Positions 53,094-63,442 of a stretch of 64,000 bases of DNA are shown here, in pieces. Source of the stretch: Nonomuraea dietziae (GTDB lineage Bacteria > Actinomycetota > Actinomycetes > Streptosporangiales > Streptosporangiaceae); contig NZ_JACIBV010000001.1 of assembly GCF_014195505.1 (NCBI RefSeq), positions 8,370,001-8,434,000 of the forward strand. The letters run 5' to 3'. Every line of letters starts with the position of its first letter. Position 1 is the first letter of the stretch. Both the position numbers and the translations under genes were made by a program. Under the pieces are notes generated by a model that was not told the DNA's origin, did not search any database, and saw nothing but the letters and a program-made list of their open reading frames with translations.

Positions 53094-54241
53094 ACCAGAT
53101 GAATGCACTGTCCCGTTTCCGTTCGAGTTGGAGCCACTTCAGCGACGGGGTGCGCGACAGATGGGCCGCGGCTCCGGGTTGGCAGCGCTGGGCGGTCTAC
53201 ATCCTGCTCATCATCGGCGCCCTCCTGCTGCCCTCCGAGTCGCTGGCGCCGATCATGTCGCCGTACTCCGACTGGGCGAGCGTGCTGTTCTTCCCGATCG
53301 GCACCTTCGTGGTGCTGGCGATCGGACTGAACGTGGTGGTCGGCCAAGCCGGCCTGCTCGACCTCGGCTTCGTCGCGTTCTACGCCGTCGGTGGCTACGC
53401 GATGGGCCTGCTGGGCACCAGGCTCGGATGGAACTTCTGGGAGATCCTGGTCGTCGGCATCCTGATCTGCGCCCTGTCGGGCGTGGTCCTGGGCGCGCCG
53501 ACGCTGCGACTGCGCGGCGACTATCTGGCGATCGTCACGCTCGGCTTCGGTGAGATCATCCGCATCACCGCCCGCAACACCGACGAGATCGGTGGCCCGA
53601 ACGGCATCCGCGGCATCCCGCACCCGCCGAGCATCGAGGGCTTCGAGCTGTTCGGCATCCAGGTCTTCAAGTACGGCGTGCTGGACCCGAGGCCGTACTA
53701 CTACATGCTGGTCGCGCTCGCGGTCATCGTGATCATCCTGGTCAAGCGCTGGGAGAAGAGCCGCGTCGGCCGGGCCTGGGCCGCCATCCGCGAGGACGAG
53801 GACGCCGCCGAGGTCATGGGCGTGCCGACGTTCAGGTTCAAGATGCTCGCCTTCGCCATCGGCGCCTCCATCGGCGGCGCGATGGGCGTGGTCTGGGCGG
53901 CGAAGGTCATCTCGATCAACCCGAACGACTTCCTGTTCCTGCTGTCGGCGACGATCCTGGCCGCGGTGGTCATGGGCGGCGCGGGCAACCTGCCGGGTGT
54001 CATGCTGGGCGCCTTCATCGTCGCGTGGCTGCCTGAGCGCTTCCGCGGCCTGCAGGAGTACCGCATGCTGATCTTCGGCGCGGTCCTGGTCGCCCTGATG
54101 ATCTTCAAGCCCGAAGGGCTGTTGCCTTCCAGACAGCGAAAGGCTGAACTGAAGGGGGGCACGGGAGGCATGGGCAGTCTGGGAGCCGATGTCCCCGGCC
54201 CGGAGACGAAGGCCGACGTCATCGAGGGGGCTGACAAATGA
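53090..54241 (+). CDS. livM: Branched-chain amino acid ABC transporter permease LivM
   Basis: A 383-residue permease. LivM motifs are IGLNVVVGQAGLLDLGFVAFYAVGGY and GAPTLRLRGDYLAIVTLGFGEIIR, and KSRVGRAWAAIREDEDAAEVMGV in the ATPase-contact loop. An 80-residue N-terminal region precedes the first conserved helices, and the C-terminal tail is hydrophilic. The ATG overlaps the livH stop and the livG ATG overlaps its own stop, so the operon is tightly coupled. Confidence 0.95.
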   Translation: MNQMNALSRFRSSWSHFSDGVRDRWAAAPGWQRWAVYILLIIGALLLPSESLAPIMSPYSDWASVLFFPIGTFVVLAIGLNVVVGQAGLLDLGFVAFYAVGGYAMGLLGTRLGWNFWEILVVGILICALSGVVLGAPTLRLRGDYLAIVTLGFGEIIRITARNTDEIGGPNGIRGIPHPPSIEGFELFGIQVFKYGVLDPRPYYYMLVALAVIVIILVKRWEKSRVGRAWAAIREDEDAAEVMGVPTFRFKMLAFAIGASIGGAMGVVWAAKVISINPNDFLFLLSATILAAVVMGGAGNLPGVMLGAFIVAWLPERFRGLQEYRMLIFGAVLVALMIFKPEGLLPSRQRKAELKGGTGGMGSLGADVPGPETKADVIEGADK

Positions 54242-55012
54242 CCGACGAGAAGAAGGCCCTGCTCGAGCTCCGCACGCTGACCATGCGCTTCGGCGGCGTG
54301 AAGGCGCTGCGCGGGGTCGACCTGACGGTGAACGAGGGCGAGATCTTCGCGCTCATCGGCCCGAACGGCGCGGGCAAGACCACGGTGTTCAACGTGGTCA
54401 CCGGCGTCTACCAGCCCACCGAGGGCGAGGTGCGCTTCCAGAACGAGCGGATCAGCGGCGTCAAGCGCTTCAAGATCACCAAGAAGGGCATCGCCCGCAC
54501 CTTCCAGAACATCCGGCTGTTCCACAACATGTCGGCGCTGGAGAACGTGATGGTCGGCGCCGACGTGCACCACAGGGCCGGCATGGTGAGCGTCGCGCTC
54601 GGCCTGCCCTGGCACCGCAAGGCCGAGCGCGAGGGCAAGGCCCTGGCGCTCGAGCTGCTGGAGTTCTGCGGGGTCTCGCACAGGGCAGGCGACTACGCCA
54701 AGAACCTGCCGTACGGTGACCAGCGCCGTCTGGAGATCGCCAGGGCCCTGGCGACCAACCCCAAGCTGCTGCTGCTCGACGAGCCCGCCGCGGGCATGAA
54801 CCCGGCGGAGAAGGAGGCGCTGCAGCAGCTCATCAGGAAGATCAGAGACGCGGGACGCACCATCCTGCTGATCGAGCACGACATGAGCCTCGTCATGGGC
54901 ATCAGCGACCGCATCGCCGTCCTCGACTTCGGCGAGAAGATCGCGGACGGGCTGCCCGACGCGGTGCGGAACGACCCTCGGGTCATCGAGGCGTACTTGG
55001 GGGCACCCGCAG

Positions 55013-55023
<11 letters not shown>
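54238..55023 (+). CDS. livG: Branched-chain amino acid ABC transporter ATPase LivG
   Basis: A 261-residue ATPase. Walker A is GPNGAGKTT, the signature region is KNLPYGDQRRLEIARAL (LPYGDQR, characteristic of LivG), and Walker B is LLLLDEPAAGMN. The H-loop is LIEHDMSLV. It powers import together with LivF. The ATG makes a four-base overlap with livM, and livF starts 11 bases before its stop. Confidence 0.96.
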
Positions 55024-55747
<724 letters not shown>

Positions 55748-55760
55748 GAACGTGGGGAGC

Positions 55761-55795
55761 GGGCGGGGCGCCTTCATGGGCCCCGCCCCTCTCGT
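55761..55795 (+). terminator. Terminator after livF
   Basis: A 9-bp GC stem (GGGCGGGGC, 55761-55769, with GCCCCGCCC, 55780-55788), a 10-base loop, and a short T-containing run after it. It lies between livF and the convergent lipoprotein gene and may serve both. Confidence 0.8.
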
Positions 55796-55804
55796 TTCCT
55801 GCCC

Positions 55805-56332
55805 CTACTTCAACGGGACCTGCACGCCTTCGGTGCTGGGGTAGCCGATGGGTGGGTCGCCGTACAGCTTGACGGCGGCGGGTTTGGCGTCCTTGGGGAT
55901 GTCGAACCAGAGGTCGAGCTCGATGCGCACACCCGAGCCCACGGAGATCTCCAGGGGCTGGCGCTTGGTGATCTGCGCGGGGTCGTCGATGGGGAAGGCG
56001 CGGCCGTCCGCCGTGATCAGGCGCTGCTTGCGCGCGTCGAACCTGGATGTGGATCTTCCCGGATTTTCCACCACGACACGGACAGTGACGAACTGTCCCT
56101 TGGCGGGCCATTCGGCATGGCTGCCTGAGAGGCTGGCCTGACCGGCCTGCAGGCCGATCACCTGGAAGCGCGCGTCGCCGTCGTTGACGGGGGCGGCGTG
56201 GATCGGGGTCTCGTTGGCGCGGACCTGCCGGGCGGGCAGGTCGTAGGTGGGTTTCGCCTGCGGCTTCGCCGGTTCCGGGCTGCAGGACGCCAGAGCCGCC
56301 ACGACGCAGGCGATGAGAAGGGGTCGGCGCAC
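55805..56332 (-). CDS. Lipoprotein with DUF4352-like immunoglobulin fold
   Basis: A 175-residue predicted lipoprotein: signal RRPLLIACVVAALASC with lipobox ALASC, then a Pro/Lys-rich spacer. The remaining domain (FVTVRVVVENPGRSTSRFDAR, RLITADGRAFPIDD, SGVRIELDLWFDIPKD) has the strand pattern of DUF4352/TELREASON, a beta-sandwich often found on the actinobacterial surface. GTG at 56332 is chosen because it places the signal peptide at the start; the longer upstream frame is ignored. Function is unknown. Confidence 0.82.
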   Translation of the reverse strand: MRRPLLIACVVAALASCSPEPAKPQAKPTYDLPARQVRANETPIHAAPVNDGDARFQVIGLQAGQASLSGSHAEWPAKGQFVTVRVVVENPGRSTSRFDARKQRLITADGRAFPIDDPAQITKRQPLEISVGSGVRIELDLWFDIPKDAKPAAVKLYGDPPIGYPSTEGVQVPLK

Positions 56333-56524
56333 GTGGCAACCGTACGAGTGGGTGGGAAGCCTGTGACAGGTTTCGCCCATAAGTGATGTTGACATGATAT
56401 TTGGCCTATGGCGAAAGACATACGCTTGTAGGAAGTTGTCCGATTGTGTCTGAGCGGTGATCTGCCTGGTGACAAGCTTGCGGGAGCATCTCTGCGACAA
56501 GACCCGGAACCGAAGGGGACCGTT

Positions 56525-57451
56525 GTGAGTATGGCTACTGTTTCCCGCCGCGCGCTGGCGGCTGGCTCGTTCGTCGTCGCGGGCGCGCTGGCGCTCACGG
56601 CCTGCGGCGGCGGTGGCGGCGAGACCGGCGCCACGCCCGCTGCCACCGGAGCCACCTCGGCCGCCCCCAGCGCGCAGAACACGCTCGCGGCGATGGTGCC
56701 CGACGCGATCAAGTCCGACGGCAAGCTCATCGTGGGCGTAGACGCCTCCTACCCGCCGAACGAGTCGGTCGACCCCGCCTCGCAGAAGATCGTGGGCTGG
56801 GACGTCGAGCTGGTGGAGGCCATCGCGGGCAAGCTCGGCCTGACCGCCGAGTTCCAGAACGCGGGCTTCGACACGATCATCCCGGGCCTGCAGTCCGGCA
56901 AGTACGAGCTCGGCGCCTCCTCCTTCACCGACAACAAGGAGCGCGAGAAGGTCGTCGACTTCGTCACCTACTACTCCGCCGGCACCGCGTGGGCCGCCCA
57001 GAAGGGCAACCCGAAGGGGGTCAACCCCGAGGACGCCTGCGGCAAGAAGATCGGCGTCCAGCAGGGCACCGTCCAGGTGGACGACATCAAGGCCAAGAGC
57101 GACGCGTGCGTCAAGGCCGGCAAGCCCGCCATCGACCAGGTCGTGCGCAAGCAGCAGACCGAGGTCAACGCCGACCTGGTGTCCGGCAAGATCGACGGCA
57201 TGCTCGCCGACTCGCCCATCGTCGGCTACGCGGTGAAGCAGACCGGCGACAAGCTGGAGATCATCGGCCAGGCCTACGACACCGCGCCGTACGGCTACGC
57301 GATCGGCAAGAACTCCGGCACCTTCAAGGACGCCTGGCTGGCCGCTGTCAAGGAGGTCATCGCCGACGGCACCTACAAGTCGATCCTCGACAAGTGGGGC
57401 GTCGCCGACGGTGCCGTCACCGACCCGGTGATCAACGGCGCGCAGGGATAG
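56525..57451 (+). CDS. Polar amino acid ABC transporter substrate-binding lipoprotein
   Basis: A 308-residue family 3 solute-binding protein, most like glutamate/glutamine binders. It has a lipoprotein signal with lipobox ALTAC and an Ala/Thr/Gly linker. The mature domain begins LIVGVDASYPPNESV; FDTIIPGLQSGKYELGASSF and TDNKEREKVVDFV are typical, and a Cys pair (DACGKK, SDACVK) may form a disulfide. The GTG at 56525 follows AAGGGGACC. It is followed by its permease and ATPase genes. Exact substrate is inferred from family only. Confidence 0.92.
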   Translation: MSMATVSRRALAAGSFVVAGALALTACGGGGGETGATPAATGATSAAPSAQNTLAAMVPDAIKSDGKLIVGVDASYPPNESVDPASQKIVGWDVELVEAIAGKLGLTAEFQNAGFDTIIPGLQSGKYELGASSFTDNKEREKVVDFVTYYSAGTAWAAQKGNPKGVNPEDACGKKIGVQQGTVQVDDIKAKSDACVKAGKPAIDQVVRKQQTEVNADLVSGKIDGMLADSPIVGYAVKQTGDKLEIIGQAYDTAPYGYAIGKNSGTFKDAWLAAVKEVIADGTYKSILDKWGVADGAVTDPVINGAQG

Positions 57452-57454
57452 CTC

Positions 57455-58342
57455 ATGACCGACACGGAGAGGGTGCGGCCCGAGACGATCAGGGCCGTGC
57501 CCGTCCGGCATCCGGGCAGATGGGTGGCCGCCGCGGTCATCGTGGTGCTCGCCGCGATGCTGGTGAGCAACATCGTCACCAACGCCAACTACAACTGGGC
57601 CGAGCAGTGGAAGTACTTCTTCTCACCGCCCGTGCTGAACGGCGTCCGCAACACGATCTGGCTGACGATCGCCGCGATGCTCGGCGGCGTGAGCCTCGGC
57701 ATCGTGCTCGCGCTCATGCGCCTTTCGCCCAACCCGCTCATGCGCGGGGCGTCGTGGCTGTACCTGTGGGTGTTCAGGGGCACGCCGCTCTACACGCAGC
57801 TGCTCATCTGGGGCAACATCGGCGCGCTGTTCCCGCAGTTCGGGATCGGCATCCCGTTCGGCCCCGAGTTCGTCACCTGGCCGACCAACGCGCTCTACAG
57901 CGCGGCGCTGATGGCCGCGCTCGGCCTGATCCTCAACGAGGCGGCCTACATGGCCGAGATCATCAGGGCGGGCATCCTGTCGGTCGACCCGGGACAGCAG
58001 GAGGCGGCGCAGGCGCTCGGCATGACGCGCATGCACACGATGCGCAGGATCGTGCTGCCGCAGGCGATGCGCGTCATCGTCCCGCCGACCGGCAACGAGG
58101 CCATCTCGATGCTGAAGAACACCTCGCTGGTGGCGGCCATCCCGTACCTGGAGCTGACCTTCACCGCACAGACGATCTACGCCTCGACCTACCAGGTCAT
58201 CCCGATGCTGATCATGGCGTGCATCTGGTACCTGATCCTGTCGTCGATCATGATGATCGGACAGTTCTACATCGAGCGCTACTACGCCAAGGGGTCGCAT
58301 CCAGGCGGCGGCCGCGTCAGATTCATAGGCGGTACGGCATGA
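57455..58342 (+). CDS. Polar amino acid ABC transporter permease
   Basis: A 295-residue permease of the HisM/GlnP type. The membrane core spans about residues 30-280, with GVRNTIWLTIAAMLGGVSLG early and the EAA loop seen as DPGQQEAAQALGMTRMHTM. The last loops include VPPTGNEAISMLKNTSLVAA, a conserved HisM segment. A cytoplasmic N-terminal tail of about 25 residues precedes the first helix. It lies three bases after the binding-protein stop and overlaps the ATPase ATG by four bases. Confidence 0.94.
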   Translation: MTDTERVRPETIRAVPVRHPGRWVAAAVIVVLAAMLVSNIVTNANYNWAEQWKYFFSPPVLNGVRNTIWLTIAAMLGGVSLGIVLALMRLSPNPLMRGASWLYLWVFRGTPLYTQLLIWGNIGALFPQFGIGIPFGPEFVTWPTNALYSAALMAALGLILNEAAYMAEIIRAGILSVDPGQQEAAQALGMTRMHTMRRIVLPQAMRVIVPPTGNEAISMLKNTSLVAAIPYLELTFTAQTIYASTYQVIPMLIMACIWYLILSSIMMIGQFYIERYYAKGSHPGGGRVRFIGGTA

Positions 58343-59103
58343 GCGACGTGATGGTCAGGGCCGAGCAGGTCTGCAAGGACTTCGGTCACGTCCAGGTGCT
58401 CAAGGGCATCGACCTCGAGGTGCTCAACGGCGAGGTGATGTGCGTCATCGGCCCCTCCGGATCGGGCAAGTCGACCTTCCTGCGCTGCATCAACCACCTG
58501 GAGAAGGTCAACGCCGGCCGGCTGTACGTCGACGGCAGGCTGATCGGCTACCGCGAGCACGGCGGCAAGCTCCACGAGCTCAAGGAGCGGGAGGTCGCCG
58601 CGCAGCGCAAGGACATCGGCATGGTGTTCCAGCGCTTCAACCTCTTCCCGCACATGACGGCGCTGGAGAACGTCATGGAGGCGCCCCAGCGCGTCAAGGG
58701 TGAGCCCGCCTCCGTCGTGCGGACAAGGGCCGAGGAGCTGATGGAGCGCGTGGGGCTGGCGGCGAAGATGCGCAGCTACCCCGCCCAGCTCTCCGGAGGA
58801 CAGCAGCAGCGCGTCGCGATCGCGCGGGCGCTGGCCATGCAGCCCAAGTTGATGCTCTTCGACGAGCCGACCTCGGCGCTCGACCCCGAGCTGGTCGGCG
58901 AGGTGCTGGACGTCATGCGCGACCTGGCCCGCGAGGGGATGACCATGATCGTGGTGACCCACGAGATGGGATTCGCCCGTGAGGTCGGCGACTCGCTGGT
59001 GTTCATGGACGACGGCATCGTCGTGGAGAAGGGATCGCCTCGCGAGGTGCTGACCAATCCGCAGCACGAGCGGACGAAGCTCTTCCTGTCGAAGGTGCTC
59101 TGA
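58339..59103 (+). CDS. Polar amino acid ABC transporter ATPase
   Basis: A 254-residue ATPase of the GlnQ/HisP type. Walker A GPSGSGKST with FLRCINHLE, Q-loop IGMVFQRFNLFPHMTALENV, signature LSGGQQQRVAIARAL, Walker B LMLFDEPTSALDPE and H-loop VVTHEMGFAREV are all intact. The insertion RLIGYREHGGKLHELKER between Walker A and the Q-loop is usual in some glutamate-type ATPases. It ends the three-gene importer operon and is followed by a terminator. Confidence 0.96.
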   Translation: MSDVMVRAEQVCKDFGHVQVLKGIDLEVLNGEVMCVIGPSGSGKSTFLRCINHLEKVNAGRLYVDGRLIGYREHGGKLHELKEREVAAQRKDIGMVFQRFNLFPHMTALENVMEAPQRVKGEPASVVRTRAEELMERVGLAAKMRSYPAQLSGGQQQRVAIARALAMQPKLMLFDEPTSALDPELVGEVLDVMRDLAREGMTMIVVTHEMGFAREVGDSLVFMDDGIVVEKGSPREVLTNPQHERTKLFLSKVL

Positions 59104-59135
59104 GACGAGACGAACCCGGGGGAGGCTTTTGGGGC

Positions 59136-59170
59136 CGTGTAGGGCTTCCCCGGCCCTACACGTTATCTAC
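59136..59170 (+). terminator. Terminator of the polar amino acid importer operon
   Basis: A perfect 10-bp stem (CGTGTAGGGC, 59136-59145, with GCCCTACACG, 59153-59162), a seven-base loop and a short T-containing tail (TTATCT). It lies 33 bases past the ATPase stop. Confidence 0.8.
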
Positions 59171-59257
59171 TGGGCCTCCCCGCGGGCTCTGATGGGCTCA
59201 ACGGTAGCGACCCGCGGGGTCCCCGCGCAAAGAGAGCGCCCAAGTCGCGCGTGTCAC

Positions 59258-59659
59258 TCAGGCGTCTCGCAGCATGCAGGTGATGCGGGAGGTGCACACC
59301 CTGCGGCCCTGCTCATCGGTGATCTCCACCTCGTAGCTGGCCAGCGACCTGCCGCCGTGCAGCCTGGTCGCCACGCCCGTGACGTAGCCCTCGGAGGCCG
59401 AGCGGTGGTGGGTGGCGTTGATCTCGATGCCGACCGCGATCCTGCCCTCGCCCGCGTGGATGGCCGCGCCGATGGAGCCGAGCGACTCTGCCAGCACCAC
59501 CGAGGCGCCCCCGTGCAGCAGGCCGTACGGCTGGGTGTTGCCCTTCACCGGCATCCTGGCCACCACCCGCTCGGCGGAGACCTCGACGAACTCGATGCCC
59601 ACGCGCTCGCCCAGCGTGCCCTTGTTCATCTCTTCGATGACGGCGATGTCGAACGTCAA
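59258..59659 (-). CDS. PaaI-type hotdog-fold thioesterase
   Basis: A 133-residue hotdog protein. The conserved region is GNTQPYGLLHGGASVVLAES, where His-Gly-Gly and the later acidic residue of the PaaI/YbdB family act on the acyl-CoA thioester; VGIEINATHHRSASEG follows. The start is assigned to TTG at 59659 because AGGAGG lies seven bases upstream; the longer frame to 59701 lacks such a site. It is transcribed away from polA, whose start is 62 bases away. The substrate is unknown. Confidence 0.87.
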   Translation of the reverse strand: MTFDIAVIEEMNKGTLGERVGIEFVEVSAERVVARMPVKGNTQPYGLLHGGASVVLAESLGSIGAAIHAGEGRIAVGIEINATHHRSASEGYVTGVATRLHGGRSLASYEVEITDEQGRRVCTSRITCMLRDA

Positions 59660-59721
59660 GGGGAAGCCTCCTGTACCTAGTGCCCAGGCATTCTGTCGCA
59701 CCTGGAGACTAGGCTGCGGTT

Positions 59722-62412
59722 GTGCCGAAGAGTGAAGCGACCCCCGCCCGTCCGTGCCTGCTGCTCCTGGATGGGCATTCCCTTGCCTATCGCGCGTTCT
59801 ACGCCCTGAAGGACGCCAACCTGATGACCAGCGACGGTCAGCACACCGAGGCGGTCTACGGGTTCACCTCGATGTTGACCAACATCCTGCGTGACGAGCA
59901 GCCGACCAACGTGGCAGTCTGCTTCGACAGGTCCGAGCCGACCTTCAGGCATGTCGAGTACACCGAGTACAAGGCCAACCGCAGCGAGACCCCCGAAGAC
60001 TTCCGCGGGCAGATGCAGCTGATCTACGAGCTGCTCGACACCATGCGCATCCCGCACCTGTCCCTGCCCGGCTACGAGGCCGACGACCTGATCGCGACGC
60101 TGGCCACCCGCGCCGCCGCCGAGGGCATGAACGTGCTGATCGTCACCGGCGACCGCGACGCGCTGCAACTGGTCAGCTCCGAGATCACGGTGCTGATGAC
60201 CAGGCGCGGCATCAGCGACATGACCAGGTTCACGCCCGAGGCGGTCGTCGAGAAGTACGACCTGACCCCGCAGCAGTACCCCGACTTCGCCGCGCTGCGC
60301 GGCGACCCCAGCGACAACCTGCTGAGCATCCCCGGCGTGGGGGAGAAGACCGCGGCCAAGTGGGTGCGCGAGTTCGGCTCGCTGACGGCGCTGGTCGACA
60401 GGGTCGACGAGGTCAAGGGCAAGGTCGGCGACAAGCTGCGCGAGCACGTCGCCCAGGTGCTCATGAACCGCCGCCTCACCGAGCTGATGCGCGACGTCCC
60501 GCTCGACGTCGACCTGACCGACCTGCAGCAGGGCGCGTGGGACCGCGAGGAGATCAACAAGCTCTTCGACACCCTCCAGATCCGCGGCGAGCTGCGCGAG
60601 CGCGTCTTCAAGGTGCTCGGCACCGGCGAGGCGGAGCCCGAGCAGGGCTTCGAGGTCGAGACCGTGATCCTCGGCCCCGACAGGGTCACGGGGTGGCTGT
60701 CGGCGCTGCCCGAGGGCCGCGCCGGGCTGGCCTTCAAGGGCGCGTACGGCAGCGGCACCGGCCGCATCGACGGCATCGCGATCGCCTCGCCCGACGGCAC
60801 CGCCGCCCACATCGATCCCACAAGGCTCACAGAAGCGGACGAAACGGCCCTCAGGGCGTGGCTGGGCGATCCGGCGAGGCCCAAGGCCGTCCACGACGCC
60901 AAGGGCCCCATGCTGGCTCTGTGGGCCCAGGGGATGGAGCTCAGAGGTCTCACGTGCGACACGGCGCTCGCCGCCTACCTGGCGATGCCGGGGCAGCGCA
61001 CCTTCGCCCTGGAGGACCTGGCCCGCCGCTACCTCAACCGCGACCTCAAGGTCGAGGAGGAGTCGGGCGGGCAGGCCGCGCTGTTCGGCGACGACGACGA
61101 CGCGCCCGCCAAGGACCTCGCGCTGCGCGCCCACGCGGTGCGCGAGCTGGCCCAGTCGCTGGAGACGTTCCTTGCGGGGCGCGGCGGCACCCAGCTGCTC
61201 GAGGAGGTCGAGCTGCCGCTGCTGACCGTCCTGGCCCAGATGGAGCGGGCCGGCATCGCCGCCGACCGCCAGTACCTCGCGGGGCTCGAGGCGGAGTTCG
61301 GCGCGGCGGTCAAACAGGCCGTCGAGGAGGCGCACCGCGTGGTCGGCGAGCCGTTCAACCTGGGTTCGCCCAAGCAGCTGCAGGAGATCTTCTTCGTCAG
61401 GCTCAACCTGCCCAAGACGAAGAAGACCAAGACCGGCTACACCACCGACGCCGACGCGCTCACCTGGCTCGCCACCCAGACCGACCACGAGCTGCCGATC
61501 ATCATGCTGCGCCACCGCGACCAGCAGAAGCTGCGCACCACGGTCGAGGGCCTGATCAAGGAGATCACCGACGACGGGCGCATCCACACGACCTTCAACC
61601 AGATCGTCGCGGCCACGGGGCGCCTGTCGAGCGAGAAGCCCAACCTGCAGAACATCCCGATCCGCACCGCCGAGGGCCGCCGCATCAGGCAGGGCTTCGT
61701 CGTGGGCGAGGGCTACGAGACGCTCCTCACCGCCGACTACAGCCAGATCGAGCTGCGCATCATGGCCCACCTGTCGGGCGACGAGGCGCTGATCGCCGCC
61801 TTCGAGTCGGGCCACGACTTCCACCAGGCCACCGCCGCGCGCGTCTTCGACCTGCCGCCCGAGCAGGTCGACGGCGAGCTGCGCGCCCGCATCAAGGCGA
61901 TGAACTACGGCCTGGCCTACGGGCTGTCCGACTTCGGCCTGTCGGGGCAGCTCAACATCCCCGTCGCCGAGGCGCGGGCGCTCAAGGAGGAGTACTTCGA
62001 GGAGTTCGGCGGCGTGCGCGACTTCCTCCACGAGATCGTCACCCAGGCCCGCAAGGACGGCTACACCGAGACGATCATGGGACGCCGCCGCTACCTGCCC
62101 GACCTGACCAGCGACAACCGGCAGCGACGCGAGATGGCCGAACGCATGGCGCTCAACGCCCCGATCCAGGGGTCGGCGGCCGACATCATCAAGGTCGCGA
62201 TGCTCAACGTGCACCAGGCGCTGCGCGAGGAGGGGCTGCGGTCGCGCATGCTGCTGCAGGTGCACGACGAGCTGGTCTTCGAGGTCGCGCCGGGCGAGCT
62301 GGAGATGCTGCGCCAGGTGGTGACCGACCAGATGAACTCCGCCTACAGCCTCCGCGTGCCGCTGGAGGTCTCCGTCGGCATCGGCCGCACCTGGGAGGAC
62401 GCCGGCCACTGA
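59722..62412 (+). CDS. polA: DNA polymerase I
   Basis: An 896-residue PolA. The N-terminal 5' nuclease domain has LLLLDGHSLAYRAFYAL, GYEADDLIATLA, VTGDRDALQLV and GVGEKTAAKWV. The central 3'-5' exonuclease fold lacks the DxE metal ligands (region near HDAKGPMLALWAQG), as is usual in actinobacteria, so proofreading is not expected. The polymerase domain shows motif A DYSQIELRIMAHLSGD (Asp672), motif B KAMNYGLAYGLSDFG and motif C LLQVHDELVFE (Asp849). Start: GTG at 59722. Confidence 0.97.
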   Translation: MPKSEATPARPCLLLLDGHSLAYRAFYALKDANLMTSDGQHTEAVYGFTSMLTNILRDEQPTNVAVCFDRSEPTFRHVEYTEYKANRSETPEDFRGQMQLIYELLDTMRIPHLSLPGYEADDLIATLATRAAAEGMNVLIVTGDRDALQLVSSEITVLMTRRGISDMTRFTPEAVVEKYDLTPQQYPDFAALRGDPSDNLLSIPGVGEKTAAKWVREFGSLTALVDRVDEVKGKVGDKLREHVAQVLMNRRLTELMRDVPLDVDLTDLQQGAWDREEINKLFDTLQIRGELRERVFKVLGTGEAEPEQGFEVETVILGPDRVTGWLSALPEGRAGLAFKGAYGSGTGRIDGIAIASPDGTAAHIDPTRLTEADETALRAWLGDPARPKAVHDAKGPMLALWAQGMELRGLTCDTALAAYLAMPGQRTFALEDLARRYLNRDLKVEEESGGQAALFGDDDDAPAKDLALRAHAVRELAQSLETFLAGRGGTQLLEEVELPLLTVLAQMERAGIAADRQYLAGLEAEFGAAVKQAVEEAHRVVGEPFNLGSPKQLQEIFFVRLNLPKTKKTKTGYTTDADALTWLATQTDHELPIIMLRHRDQQKLRTTVEGLIKEITDDGRIHTTFNQIVAATGRLSSEKPNLQNIPIRTAEGRRIRQGFVVGEGYETLLTADYSQIELRIMAHLSGDEALIAAFESGHDFHQATAARVFDLPPEQVDGELRARIKAMNYGLAYGLSDFGLSGQLNIPVAEARALKEEYFEEFGGVRDFLHEIVTQARKDGYTETIMGRRRYLPDLTSDNRQRREMAERMALNAPIQGSAADIIKVAMLNVHQALREEGLRSRMLLQVHDELVFEVAPGELEMLRQVVTDQMNSAYSLRVPLEVSVGIGRTWEDAGH

Positions 62413-62449
62413 CCGCCCGCCGCAGACCCCCACCCTCATCCGGGAGTTT

Positions 62450-62560
62450 CTGTCTCTCGTATGGCGCGTCCGGGCGTTCCCGTCTCTCGTACGGCGCGCG
62501 TCCGGGCGTTCCCGTCTCTCGTACGGCGCGCGTTCTGGCCTCTCCTGTACGGCACAGCAC
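62450..62560. repeat. Three direct repeats of about 32 bp after polA
   Basis: GTCTCTCGTAYGGCGCG and the following CGTCCGGGCGTTCCC recur at about 62452, 62482 and 62514 with a period of 30-32 bases, the last copy being more diverged. They begin about 40 bases after the polA stop. Confidence 0.8.
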
Positions 62561-62869
62561 GGGAGAGGCCACTGTGGGCGCGTGGTCGGCGTCCGTCCAT
62601 CACGCCACTCCAGCCCTACGGGGCGGGGCTCGGAGACGTCGGGGTCGCTTCCTGGGCAGCCGCGAGTCGCCGTGTCCGAACGGCGTGAGGCACCCCGCCG
62701 CCAACCCCGCTGCCAGACGACCACCAATCGGACCGCCGACCGGGCCGCTCCGACTCGGTGGGGGGCGAGATGGGGTGCCCGCGTCTGTCGCGCCCTCGCG
62801 CCCCGAAGGCCGACCGCCTGACAGACGACGACCCTCCGCCGCCTCCACCCCGCCTCATGGGGCGCTCGA

Positions 62870-63295
62870 CCTTGGTAGGTCGTGGGGGATGCCGGTCTGT
62901 GGGTCCTCGACTCTCCCGGGCGTCGGCTCATGGATCGCTTGACCTCGTTGGGGTCGTGGCGGTGGATGCTGGTTCATGGGTAGCTGGGCCTTGGTGGGTT
63001 CGTGGGGGGATGCGGTCTGTGGGTCCTCGACTCTCGCAGGTGTCAGCCGATGGACCGCTCGACCTCCATGGCGTAGCGAACGCATGCTGCCCCACGGATC
63101 CCGGACTCCTCGACCCGTCGGGTCTGCGATGTTCGCCCACGGGCCGCTTGACGTCGATGGGTTCGTGAGGGGGCGAACTTCGGCCGTGGACCTCGGATCC
63201 CTCGACCCGTTGGCCCTGCGATGTTCGCCCACGGGGTGCTCGACGCCCACGGGTCCGTGAGGGGGTGAACTCCGGCCATGGACTCCAGGACCCAC
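62870..63295. repeat. Two families of longer degenerate tandem repeats
   Basis: GGTCTGTGGGTCCTCGACTC begins copies at 62894 and 63014 (period about 120 bases). CTGCGATGTTCGCCCACGGG begins copies at 63124 and 63216 (period 92). Both families share shorter elements such as GGTTCGTGAGGGGG and CGCTTGACCTCG. Open frames here have biased composition and no recognisable domain. I see no gene in 62413-63442. Confidence 0.75.
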
Positions 63296-63442
63296 GGGAT
63301 CGTGAAAGGAGGGGTTTGCGGGGGAGGGCGGGGGTAGCCGGGGATGAAATGCACATGCCGGGCCCGGTGATCGTGAGAGCCCTTGGGGTGATCTGGTCTA
63401 GGGTGGTCTGGTTGGTCTGGCCTCGATGAGCACGGGAGTTCT

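Noticed and set aside
59677..62931. A minus-strand open frame of 1084 codons
   Set aside because: It is antisense to polA and extends into the repeat region; composition is aberrant and no motif is visible.
62870..63295. A CRISPR array or retron-like noncoding RNA
   Set aside because: The repeats differ in length and sequence, there are no regular spacers, and no reverse transcriptase or cas gene is nearby.
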